Origin: Longimycelium tulufanense | GTDB lineage: Bacteria > Actinomycetota > Actinomycetes > Mycobacteriales > Pseudonocardiaceae | DNA: 64,000 nucleotides | Reading direction: 5' to 3' | Assembly: GCF_014645795.1 (NCBI RefSeq) | Contig: NZ_BMMK01000008.1 | Location: 145,306-209,305 of the forward strand | Shown here: in pieces, positions 40,022 through 48,443 of the stretch | Layout: the number at the start of each line of letters is the position of its first letter | Numbering within the stretch: the stretch's first letter is position 1 | Notes under the pieces: model-generated | Databases searched by the model: none | What the model saw: the letters and a program-made list of their open reading frames with translations, nothing else | Told to the model about the DNA's origin: nothing | Position numbers and translations under genes: made by a program

Positions 40022-41782
40022 ATGGCTGCGTGCATGGACGGCACGAACCGCAGCATGGATGCCCCAACTCCGCACGCCACCCTCGTCGACGCCGTGCGGC
40101 ACCATGCCACCAGCGGCGCACCGGGTTCGATCGAAACCAGTGGGTCAGACGCTGGCCAACTCAGCTACCCGAGCTTCTGGGCGCGTGCCCTGCGTTGCGC
40201 CCAGGAACTCCACGCTCGGGGGGTACAGCCGGGAGACCGGGTGGCGATCGACACCAGCACGTCGATGGACCTCATGGTCTCCCTTGTCGGCGTGCTCGCA
40301 GCCGGTGGCGTACTCGTTCCGCTGCAGCGGGTCAGGAGCATCAGCAGCCATGACCATCGCATGGCCGTCAGCGCGGTTTCCCTCAGCCGCGCACGCTGGT
40401 GCCTGGCTTCTGCCGGTAGGACAGACGTGTACCGATCGGTGTTCGAGGCGGCAGGCTCGGCCGCAACGGTGATACCACTGCCCGAAGTAGCCGGGGTGCT
40501 GTCGCCACCATCGCCAGAGCAGCCCGTTGAACTCGACGTGAACCAACCCGCGTTGATCCAGTTCAGCTCAGGCAGCACCTCCGCCCCCAAGGGCATAGTC
40601 CTCACCCACCGCAATGTTGCGACGAATCTGGCAGGCCTCACCGGACGGCTCGGTCTGGGCCACGCCGACCGCACCGTCAGCTGGCTTCCCTTCTCCCATG
40701 ACATGGGACTACTCGGCTGCTTCGGCACTACCCTCTATGGAGGGGCCGCTCTGCGTGTCATGGACCCATGGACGTTTATCCGACGTCCGGAACAGTGGAT
40801 CTCGGAGCTTTCCCAGTTCAGGGCAACCCACACGTCCAGCCCAGTTTTCGGCTACGCCATGGTGGTCAGACGGCTCCACTCCGGACTCGACAGGCTTGCA
40901 CGATGCGACTTGTCCGGACTGCGTGCGGCCATCATCGGTGCCGAGACAATTGCTCCCGAGCTGTGTGATGAGTTCGAGGATCTCCTAGCGCCGCTGGGAC
41001 TTCAACGCCACACCCTGATACCCGCCTACGGACTGGCGGAGAACTGTGTTGGGGTCGCGGTGCGCACCCCACGTACTCCCAGCACGCTGCGGCAGTTCGA
41101 TCGTCAGACGATGTTGGTGGGTCACCCGGTCTCCACGACGAGCAGCACCGGTAATGGACATCCCGTCCTCATCGGCCACGGCGCCCCGCTCCCGGGAACC
41201 TCCGTACGCGTTCTCTCCGAGGCCGGACAGGTGCTGGACGAGGGTGAGGTCGGTGAACTGTACATCGGTGGACAGTCAGCCGCGCGCTCTGTGATCAACT
41301 CCTCCGGACAGGAACATCCCGTTAGGGAGGACGGGCTGGTTCCCACCGGTGACCTTGGTGTGATGGTCGACGGCGAAGTCTTCGTCGTCGGCCGGATCAA
41401 GGAGGTCTTCAAACACGACGGCCGGATCTTCGCGCCCCCGGACCTGGAGGCTGCGGTCCTGGCGGCTCGGCCGGATGGGGTGACCGCAGCGGTGGTGGTA
41501 GCTGCCAAGGACTCCGACCATATGGCCGAGTCCGTACTCGTGTTCCTGGAGGCACGCCGCGGCACCACGCCCGCCGATGCGGCGGCGGCCGCACGTCTCA
41601 CCCTGCTTCGGGAGTTTCACATTCGTGCTCGGGACGTGTTTGTTGGGCCGCCTGGGTCGGTGCCCAGGACAACGAGCGGCAAGGCGAAGCGTTCCGCTCT
41701 GGCCGCCGCCTACCTGGCGGGCGACATCGAGGACGCTTACCCCGTCCGGCGCGTTGTCATCGAAGAGCACCAACAGGAATAA
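40022..41782 (+). CDS. FAAL-type fatty acyl-AMP ligase / acyl-ACP synthetase
   Basis: About 586 residues. The ANL signature is IQFSSGSTSAPKG; SWLPFSHDMGLLG and AYGLAENCVG are distinctive of fatty acyl-AMP ligases. The C-terminal VVGRIKEVFKHDGR replaces the usual DGR/K hinge, and the catalytic lysine region is TTSGKAKR. FAALs activate fatty acids as adenylates and load them onto ACPs rather than CoA. With the ACP just upstream this should make acyl-ACP for the Spt-like enzyme. The start at 40022 has only a weak ribosome-binding site; ATGs at 40034 and 40055 are alternatives. Confidence 0.85.
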   Translation: MAACMDGTNRSMDAPTPHATLVDAVRHHATSGAPGSIETSGSDAGQLSYPSFWARALRCAQELHARGVQPGDRVAIDTSTSMDLMVSLVGVLAAGGVLVPLQRVRSISSHDHRMAVSAVSLSRARWCLASAGRTDVYRSVFEAAGSAATVIPLPEVAGVLSPPSPEQPVELDVNQPALIQFSSGSTSAPKGIVLTHRNVATNLAGLTGRLGLGHADRTVSWLPFSHDMGLLGCFGTTLYGGAALRVMDPWTFIRRPEQWISELSQFRATHTSSPVFGYAMVVRRLHSGLDRLARCDLSGLRAAIIGAETIAPELCDEFEDLLAPLGLQRHTLIPAYGLAENCVGVAVRTPRTPSTLRQFDRQTMLVGHPVSTTSSTGNGHPVLIGHGAPLPGTSVRVLSEAGQVLDEGEVGELYIGGQSAARSVINSSGQEHPVREDGLVPTGDLGVMVDGEVFVVGRIKEVFKHDGRIFAPPDLEAAVLAARPDGVTAAVVVAAKDSDHMAESVLVFLEARRGTTPADAAAAARLTLLREFHIRARDVFVGPPGSVPRTTSGKAKRSALAAAYLAGDIEDAYPVRRVVIEEHQQE

Positions 41783-41897
41783 CTGTAGCCTGCCAGGGCG
41801 CTGCGGTCACCGGCCTGGCGAGCACGTCGCACGGCTGGCCGCGTGCGAACAGGGTTTCTGCCCGAGATCCTCGAACAGAAGGGGTGTGTGGCCGACC

Positions 41898-42920
41898 ATG
41901 GATTTCAGCTTGTTGTACTTTGCCAACAGGGAGGTCACCGATCCTCCGGAGGAGTACGACCTGCTCGTGGAGACGGCGCGGTTCGCCGACGAGCACGAGT
42001 TCACCGCGTTGTGGTTGCCCGAACGCCACTTCCATCCATTCGGCGGGGCATACCCCAACCCGGCATTGGCCGCCGCGGCGCTGGCATCGACCACCCGACG
42101 GATACGGCTTCGAGCCGGCAGCGTCGTGTTGCCCTTGCACGACCCGCTCACCGTCGTCGAGGACTGGTCCTTCGTGGACAACCTCTCGCGCGGTCGAGTC
42201 GACCTCGCGCTGGCGACCGGTTGGAACGCCAACGACTTCGTGCTCGCCCCCGATCGGTACGACGATCGCCGTCACCACACTCTGGACGGCGTCTCGGTCA
42301 TCTGTGACCTGTGGAAGGGCAAGAAGCTGAACCGGCGCAACGGTTACGGTGACGACGTCGAGATACTCACCTACCCTCGGCCCATGCAGCAGGAGCTGAA
42401 CGTCTGGCTCACCTGCACCGCCAACCCGGCGTCTTTCGAACAGGCCGGCGCCCGTGGCCTCAATGTGCTGACCGGGCTGCTGTTCCAGAGCGTTGACGCC
42501 CTGAGACCGAAGATCACAGCATACCGGTCCGCGCGGGAGCGGCATGGGCACGACCCGGCTACCGGGCGGGTCACCCTCATGGTGCACACCTTCGTCGGCG
42601 AAAGTGATGAGGCCGCACGCAAAGTGGTGTACAAGCCCTTCCGGGACTACCTCAGCTCCTCCATCGACCTCTGGCAGCATGAGTGCCGGAACCTCGGTGA
42701 GGTGGACCGGGAGCGCATGCTCGACTTCGCTTTCGAGCGGTACTTCCGTACCGCGGCGCTTTTCGGGTCGGTGTCCACGTGCGTCGACTTTGTCCATAAG
42801 CTCACCGAGATCGGGGTCGACGAGGTGGCCTCACTCGTGGACTTCGGTGTGGCAGGAGAGACGGTCCTGGCTGCTCTGCCCCGCCTCGACCAGGTTCGGC
42901 AGCAGGTACAGAACCGGTAG
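41898..42920 (+). CDS. Luciferase-like FMN monooxygenase, MupA/Atu3671 family
   Basis: About 340 residues; start MDFSLLYFA is the family's usual beginning. LPERHFHPFGGAYPNP, RLRAGSVVLPLHDPLTVVEDW and LATGWNANDFVL are diagnostic of the MupA/Atu3671 branch, normally found in NRPS/PKS clusters. These flavin-dependent enzymes hydroxylate or do Baeyer-Villiger-like chemistry on carrier-bound chains. No counterpart belongs to the described core ceramide pathway, so here it may hydroxylate the acyl chain or long-chain base. It is the third gene of the ACP-FAAL operon. Confidence 0.85.
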   Translation: MDFSLLYFANREVTDPPEEYDLLVETARFADEHEFTALWLPERHFHPFGGAYPNPALAAAALASTTRRIRLRAGSVVLPLHDPLTVVEDWSFVDNLSRGRVDLALATGWNANDFVLAPDRYDDRRHHTLDGVSVICDLWKGKKLNRRNGYGDDVEILTYPRPMQQELNVWLTCTANPASFEQAGARGLNVLTGLLFQSVDALRPKITAYRSARERHGHDPATGRVTLMVHTFVGESDEAARKVVYKPFRDYLSSSIDLWQHECRNLGEVDRERMLDFAFERYFRTAALFGSVSTCVDFVHKLTEIGVDEVASLVDFGVAGETVLAALPRLDQVRQQVQNR

Positions 42921-43006
42921 GACCACGTAGGACCACATCGTGTTGTGCCTGGGCGTCGGCGTCGCAGCTGGCGAACCAGAGCTGTCCTGATGCCTCGAGG
43001 GACACC

Positions 43007-44014
43007 ATGCATTTTCTGATCACCGGCACGACAGGGTTCATCGGCCAGCAGCTCGCACGACAGGTCGTCGAGCGTGGGCACACGTTCGCTGCACTGGTTC
43101 GCGATCCGCAACTGCACGAGGCGCGCGAGTTGCCCGCGATCCGGTCCGTCAAGGGAGATCTGACCACGGGTGAAGGACTGGTAGAGGCATTGCGTGGGGT
43201 CGACTGCGTGGTGCACCTGGCTGCGTGCAAGACCGGTGACACAGTCAGGTTGTTCCGAGTCAATGCGGTGGGGAGTCGGAGACTTTATGCGGCGGTGGCA
43301 GTGATGTCCCCAGCACCGAGGGTGGTGTACTGCTCGTCGCTGGCCGCCGCTGGCCCAGCTCGTGCCGGCCACCCGCGACGAGAGGAGCAACCACCCGCTC
43401 CACTCTCGCCGTACGGCCGGAGCAAACTCGCGGGGGAACAGGCACTGCGCGCCGTATCTGATCGGGTGGCGGGCGTCGTGGTGCGTCCGCCCCTTGTCTA
43501 TGGTCCGGGAGACCGTGACCTTCTACCTCCCCTGATCGCCATGGTTCGTCGACATGTGTTCCTCACGTGTGGGGCAGGAGCACGCCTGTACTCCCTCATC
43601 CACGTCGACGATCTCTGCCGTGCTCTACTCGCAGCGGCCGAACGGGGTCGTACGTTGAGCCGAGAAAACCTCACCGCCGGCGTCTATACCGTCTCCGATG
43701 GAGTTGAGCACGACGCGAGGGACATTGGTGCCGAACTGGCCCGAGCCCTGAGCCGACGCCCGCCACGTCTGGTGCGGGTTCCGGCGGGAGTTGCCTGGCT
43801 GGGTGCGGCTGCGGCTGAGCTTCTGCTGAGCCGGAATGGCTGGCGCCCCGTCATCAATCGCGACACGATCCGCGAGGCGCGGTGCGAAGCGTGGACCTGC
43901 ACGATCGACCGCGCTGTGCGCGACTTGCAGTTCCAGCCCGAGATACGGCTTCGTGAGGGGCTTCGGCGCACCTTGGAGGACCCGTCGATGCAGCGGTACT
44001 CGGCGAACCGCTGA
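43007..44014 (+). CDS. NAD-dependent epimerase/dehydratase-family reductase (CerR-like)
   Basis: About 335 residues. An extended SDR: GTTGFIGQQLA at residues 7-17 is the Rossmann GxxGxxG, the active-site SPYGRSK gives Tyr and Lys, and VRPPLVYGPGD is the substrate-side loop. In bacterial ceramide loci a protein of this class reduces the keto group of the 3-keto intermediate. Position as last gene of the ACP-FAAL-monooxygenase operon supports that role; sequence alone cannot exclude a sugar-modifying SDR. Confidence 0.75.
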   Translation: MHFLITGTTGFIGQQLARQVVERGHTFAALVRDPQLHEARELPAIRSVKGDLTTGEGLVEALRGVDCVVHLAACKTGDTVRLFRVNAVGSRRLYAAVAVMSPAPRVVYCSSLAAAGPARAGHPRREEQPPAPLSPYGRSKLAGEQALRAVSDRVAGVVVRPPLVYGPGDRDLLPPLIAMVRRHVFLTCGAGARLYSLIHVDDLCRALLAAAERGRTLSRENLTAGVYTVSDGVEHDARDIGAELARALSRRPPRLVRVPAGVAWLGAAAAELLLSRNGWRPVINRDTIREARCEAWTCTIDRAVRDLQFQPEIRLREGLRRTLEDPSMQRYSANR

Positions 44015-44085
44015 TCCAGTACTATCCGTGCGTCGTCGCACTGTTGCGACCGCCTATGGAAGATCGCGGGTCGGGAGCATCGCCC

Positions 44086-45246
44086 TCAGACCCAGTTGGC
44101 GATGTCACCGCGATAGATCCTGGAACGGCGACACACGATGTTTTCGGGACCAGCGACACGTTCCGCCAGCCGACGCATCCAGGTGTTCGACTCCAGGATC
44201 CAGGTGGCGTGCACGCGCCGCACATCATGCTTCGACATCATCCGGTGCCACAGCTCCGAGATCAGCACCGCTTCGATGCCGGCGAACCGGAAGCGTTGGT
44301 CGATGCCCATGAAGATGGTTTGGAACTCCCGTATTCGACGAGGCTTGCGCACCAGATGCCGCCAGCCCAGCGGCCACAGGCGGCCCCGCATCGGATGAAG
44401 GACCTGGTTGACGTCCGGAGCCGTGATCAGCACACCCGCGATCTCGCCGTCCACCTCGGCGATGACCCCGTACTCCGGCCGGTAGATCCGCCGGAACTCC
44501 CGCGCGACCTCCCAGAACTCGTCCGGGTCCTGCGGAAGGAAATCCCAGTTGTCCACCCAGGTGCGGTTGTAGAACTCGACGATCGTGCGCACCTCGTTCT
44601 CCAGGTCCGCGGTCCGGACCTCCCGGACCACCAGTCCGGCGAGCCGTCGCTTCGCCTGATCAGCGAGCTGGTGCACCTGAGGGTAGTCGTCCGCGAGAGA
44701 TATCGTGAGCCGCAACAAGTCCTGTATGGGGGAGAGCCCGACCTGCGCCAGGAGATCGGGATAGTACGGCAGGTTGTACGGTGTGCCGTACAACGGGCGT
44801 TCCGGGTCGGTGACCAGCACGCCCCGCGCGTCGGTGAGCTTGGGTGACATGGGGCCGATCACCTGTTGGGCGCCCAATCCCGACAGCCAGCTGCTGACCG
44901 CGGCGAGTAGATTCTTCGCGGCCGCAACGGACTCCACACATTCGAAGTGGGAGAAGAATCCCGTCGGCGCGTCGAAGTAGTGTGCGCTCACCGGGTCGAA
45001 CCAGGCGACCGCGCGAGCCAGCGGCCTGCCCTCGGCGGAGCGAAGGATGAAGACCTCGCGGTGTCCGCGACTCAGATAGCGGTCGGTCCTGCCCAGCGCG
45101 CGAATGACGTCTTTGGGGAATGCCCGAACGGCGTAGGGATCGTCCGCGTAGATGACGTCCCACACCTTCACGAAGTCCCGGAGGTTACGTGCGTCGGTGC
45201 CGGTTGTCACCCGCAGGCCGTTGCCGTTGTGTTCGCCTGGGCCCAT
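44086..45246 (-). CDS. YghO/bCerS-type N-acyltransferase (GNAT fold), candidate ceramide synthase
   Basis: About 386 residues with AGGGAGAA eight bases before the ATG. The segment IGPMSPKLTDARGVLV, then PYNLPYYPDLLAQVGL, then FYNRTWVDNWDFLP match the YghO-like family. DVNQVLHPMRGRLWPLG and the late ATWILESNTWMRRL complete the match to the family containing the bacterial ceramide synthase bCerS. Such enzymes N-acylate the long-chain base. The gene is convergent with the reductase gene and cotranscribed with the flavoprotein gene upstream. Because this family is rare in actinobacteria and specific to such loci, it is the strongest single indicator of a sphingolipid-type pathway here. Confidence 0.85.
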   Translation of the reverse strand: MGPGEHNGNGLRVTTGTDARNLRDFVKVWDVIYADDPYAVRAFPKDVIRALGRTDRYLSRGHREVFILRSAEGRPLARAVAWFDPVSAHYFDAPTGFFSHFECVESVAAAKNLLAAVSSWLSGLGAQQVIGPMSPKLTDARGVLVTDPERPLYGTPYNLPYYPDLLAQVGLSPIQDLLRLTISLADDYPQVHQLADQAKRRLAGLVVREVRTADLENEVRTIVEFYNRTWVDNWDFLPQDPDEFWEVAREFRRIYRPEYGVIAEVDGEIAGVLITAPDVNQVLHPMRGRLWPLGWRHLVRKPRRIREFQTIFMGIDQRFRFAGIEAVLISELWHRMMSKHDVRRVHATWILESNTWMRRLAERVAGPENIVCRRSRIYRGDIANWV

Positions 45247-45312
45247 GAGTTGGTTCTCCCTAGACTCTGTCGCAACCGCGGATGTGCTGTCGGACCCTTC
45301 GGGAGCTTCGGC

Positions 45313-47094
45313 TCAACCGGTGTCGAAGCGATTGGGCAGCCCCTGTCGGTACCGGGCGAGGTCCTCTTCCTTGACCAGGTCGAGCTCCGGAGGCCGGTAG
45401 CGGGTGCGGATCGGAGCGCGGGGGTGGCTGGAGCCCATGGCGTCCAGGATGGCGTTCACGGCTTCCCGCGCTGCCTCGTTGGCGCCTTCCATGGTGGCGA
45501 GGTTCATGTTGGTGGCCACGTAGTCCGCGGCCAGCACCAGGTTGGGGATGGCCGTGCGGGCCGACGGCCGGCGCTGCCAGGAACCCACCGGGTGGATCAA
45601 CAGCGGCTCCTCGTGGGTGGGACTCGGGCCGCCGAGGCCGGTGACGGCCGGGTCGAGGAACCACGTCACCAGATCGGCGTCGGTGAGGACCTGCCGGCCG
45701 GTGTCGTTGAGATGGTCCTTCAGCTGTGTCCAGGCCTCGGCGGCCACCTGCTCGGCGCTCAGCTCCCTGGCAGGCTTGCCGGACACCGGACCCGGGGTGT
45801 CCCAGTCGGAGATGACCACGGACAGCGACTCGGCGACGGTCCCGTCACCGTAGTCGGCCGGCAGGTTCCGGCCCGGCCAGAACTGCGCCTGGCTGACCGA
45901 GACCAGCGCCCAGGGCGAGTCGATGTAGAGGACGTGGCCGGGCAGGATCGGTGCCGGCCGGCGCAGGTAGTACTGAATACCGGTCATCCATTCCGTGGGC
46001 AGGGTCGCGGCTTGGACGAGCCGCGGATCAGCCGCCAGCACCTGGTCGTTCCACACCGCACGGGCCCGCTCGATCGGCATCGCGCACACGTAGAAGTCCG
46101 CGGTGATCCGCTGTCGGTCGCCCCGCGGATCGGTCACCTCGGCGGCTGCGACGCGTCCGCCGTCCATCACCAGGTCCCGCACCGTCCAGCCGACGTGGAA
46201 CCGCACGCCCAGGCCACGCAGGTAGGTCTCCCACGGGTCGATCCATGCCTCGTTCGTCGGCAGATTCAGGATCCGGGTCGGCGCACCGTCGCTGCCGCGT
46301 CCCTGGATGTTGTAGAAGAACGCCTCGGCCACGGAGGCGACCGTGTGCGCGCTGGTCTCCTGGGGGCGGCTCGCGATGACGAGCCTGGTCGCACCGCTGC
46401 CGAAGAGCCGCCTGTAGTCCTCGGACATCTGCTCGGCGCGGATGAAGTCCCACCACGGCGTGTGTTCCCACTGGCCGAGCCGGCGCTCGTCACAGCTCGT
46501 CAGGTAGACGAACATCCGGTTGGCGAACGCCAGTGCCTCCGTCGGAGGCAGGTGCGCGGCGGTCTCCATGAGGGCACGCAGGTTGGCGATCAACTGCTCG
46601 GGCGTGGCCGGGACCATGGCCGGCTCGCTCATCGGAACCGACAGGTGCAGGTCCTCCCGTCCGCCTGAACGGGCCAGTGCGACCTGCGGTACGTCGACCA
46701 GGTTGCCGAACACCCCGTTCGCATTCCCTGGGAACGGAATGCGACGCAGGGTGTCGGGAAGGTTGTGGTATATCCCGAAAACCGCCCGCAGCCCATGCTC
46801 GCCCGGAAGGTCGCGCCGACCGCCCTGCCCCGTCCCGGGAACGGGAATACTTCGAGCCTTGCCACCGAGCGCCCGACGCTCGTACACCGTCACCGCGAAG
46901 TCGCGTTCGGCCAGCTCGTGGGCGGCGCTGAGCCCACCCACGCCCCCGCCGAGCACCGCGACGGTGGGCCGTGCCACCCGAGCCGCGGCCCGGGCCGGGG
47001 ACCCTGACGTGCCGAGCGCGGCTGCGCCGATGACGCCCGCTGTGCCAAGGAGAAACCGCCGTCGGGTGGATCTTCCGATGTGGGATCGCTCCAT
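45313..47094 (-). CDS. Tat-exported FAD-dependent oxidoreductase (amine oxidase/HpnE-like), copy 2
   Basis: About 593 residues. The ATG at 47094 directly follows a GTG at 47097, with AGGCGAGGTGA upstream; either may be used. A textbook twin-arginine signal reads STRRRFLLGTAG, then ARAAARVARPTVAVLGGG begins the FAD fold. Shared blocks with the 20442-22217 protein include DERRLGQWEHTPWWDF and GEHG near the Rossmann. The gene lies 66 bases upstream of the candidate ceramide synthase on the same strand. A desaturase- or dehydroxylase-like action on the exported lipid is possible; amine oxidation is the alternative. Confidence 0.8.
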   Translation of the reverse strand: MERSHIGRSTRRRFLLGTAGVIGAAALGTSGSPARAAARVARPTVAVLGGGVGGLSAAHELAERDFAVTVYERRALGGKARSIPVPGTGQGGRRDLPGEHGLRAVFGIYHNLPDTLRRIPFPGNANGVFGNLVDVPQVALARSGGREDLHLSVPMSEPAMVPATPEQLIANLRALMETAAHLPPTEALAFANRMFVYLTSCDERRLGQWEHTPWWDFIRAEQMSEDYRRLFGSGATRLVIASRPQETSAHTVASVAEAFFYNIQGRGSDGAPTRILNLPTNEAWIDPWETYLRGLGVRFHVGWTVRDLVMDGGRVAAAEVTDPRGDRQRITADFYVCAMPIERARAVWNDQVLAADPRLVQAATLPTEWMTGIQYYLRRPAPILPGHVLYIDSPWALVSVSQAQFWPGRNLPADYGDGTVAESLSVVISDWDTPGPVSGKPARELSAEQVAAEAWTQLKDHLNDTGRQVLTDADLVTWFLDPAVTGLGGPSPTHEEPLLIHPVGSWQRRPSARTAIPNLVLAADYVATNMNLATMEGANEAAREAVNAILDAMGSSHPRAPIRTRYRPPELDLVKEEDLARYRQGLPNRFDTG

Positions 47095-47271
47095 CACCCG
47101 ATCACCTCGCCTGTGGCGGCACAGCTTGCCGGGATCCTAGGCGCGAATGTGATCACCCACACTCCGTGGTCACTCGATCTACTGATACAGCCCGAGCTGG
47201 CGGGTGAGAGCAGGGCGCCGTCGTGGCATGGTTCGCATTGCCGAAGCTGCTGGTGTCGTTTCCGCGTCGGC

Positions 47272-47910
47272 TCAGATGAGGCCCTCCCGTACGGCCCAGG
47301 CGACGGCGTTGGGTCGGTTGTGAAGCCCGTGTCGGTGCAGGATCCGGTGGATGACGTTTTTCACGGTTCGCTCGGAATAGGCGAGCTTGGCCGCAATGTC
47401 CGCGGTGTTGAATCCCTCCGCCAGTAACCGAAGCGTGTCGACTTCCCTCGGCTCCAGCCGGGACAGGCCCAGCCCCCGGGAGGCCGCCAGTCGCTGTGGT
47501 TGGTGGCGGACCTGCCGTAGCAGCACACCCAGGAGATCTCCCGGAAGCTGGCCGTGACCGCTCCTCGCCGCCAGGATGGCGGCCACCAGGCGCGGCCCGG
47601 TGCTCTCAGCCCGTGGGACGAGTCCGGCAAGTCCGCACTCCACGGCGGAGAACAGCTCCTGTTCCGTGACATGGTCGGCCACGAGAACCAGCCGCGCACA
47701 CCCCTGCCGGGCAATGTCACGCATCCGCATGAGGACCTCCGCACCAACCCTGTCGGTGATGATCACGATCACCTGGGCCGCGCGGACGTCGCTGCGTGGC
47801 ACCAGACGAATCCCCGGCCTGTCCCGAAGCAGAGCGGTCAGGCCCGCATGGCTCACCGGATCGAATGCGTGGACGGCCACCGCAACCGTCACTGTGTCGC
47901 CCTCCTGCAC
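47272..47910 (-). CDS. LuxR-family regulator with atypical receiver
   Basis: About 212 residues; starts GTG 47910 (GGGAGGA) or GTG 47892 (AGGAGG at eight bases, better). The C-terminus is a clear LuxR/NarL helix-turn-helix: LEPREVDTLRLLAEGFNTADIAAKL and VKNVIHRILHRHGL. The N-terminal half follows a receiver fold (FDPVSHAGLTALLRDRPGI; ARLVLVADHV), but lacks the acidic pair and the phospho-acceptor Asp: VIVIITDR stands where VVLLD is expected. It should act without phosphorylation. It lies upstream of the flavoprotein-acyltransferase pair and probably controls the locus. Confidence 0.85.
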   Translation of the reverse strand: MQEGDTVTVAVAVHAFDPVSHAGLTALLRDRPGIRLVPRSDVRAAQVIVIITDRVGAEVLMRMRDIARQGCARLVLVADHVTEQELFSAVECGLAGLVPRAESTGPRLVAAILAARSGHGQLPGDLLGVLLRQVRHQPQRLAASRGLGLSRLEPREVDTLRLLAEGFNTADIAAKLAYSERTVKNVIHRILHRHGLHNRPNAVAWAVREGLI

Positions 47911-48185
47911 AGAGTCCTCCCTGGGTGCGTGCGTTCCGAATCGGTTCCCGCCACTTCCGGACCGGTCCCTGCCGGACCGGGCTTCGGCAGTGGGGGGCCG
48001 GGCGGCGGAGCGAACGTCCAGGCGTCAGATGCGGGCCCGACCAGGTTCGACGCTAAGCGGAAGGCCGCGTCGCAGGAACCGAAGACTTTGGGCGGCCGGG
48101 CGTGACAACAATGCTTCGGTCACCGATACGTGTCGCCCGATCGGGTAATCTTCGAGCGATCTTGCGACGGGGGGAAGGGTGGGAC

Positions 48186-48443
48186 GTGACGGCCTTCCGG
48201 GGTGGGGAGGGGACGCCGGACCGCGGGGGCCGTGTCACCGGCCGGCGCGACGAGCTGCGTCTGCTGGCCGAAGCCGGTGCCCAGGCACGCTGTGGTGCGG
48301 GCCAGCTGATCCTGGTCATGGGGCCGACCGGGATCGGTCGGACGTGGCTGCTCTCGGTGGCTCGGCAGCACTGGTCGGATTCCGGGCTGCTGGTACGACT
48401 CAGCCAGCCCACCGTGGCGGACGAGACGACGCCGTGTCCCTGA
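48186..48443 (+). pseudogene. N-terminal fragment of an AAA/LuxR (LAL-type) regulator
   Basis: GTG 48186 opens a frame of 85 codons. GRRDELRLLAEAGAQA followed by Walker A GPTGIGRTWL (Arg where Lys is usual) matches the start of large ATP-dependent LuxR regulators. It breaks off near 48415, entering antisense of the WXG-like gene, and stops at 48443. The remaining 800 or so residues are absent from the window. Confidence 0.6.
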
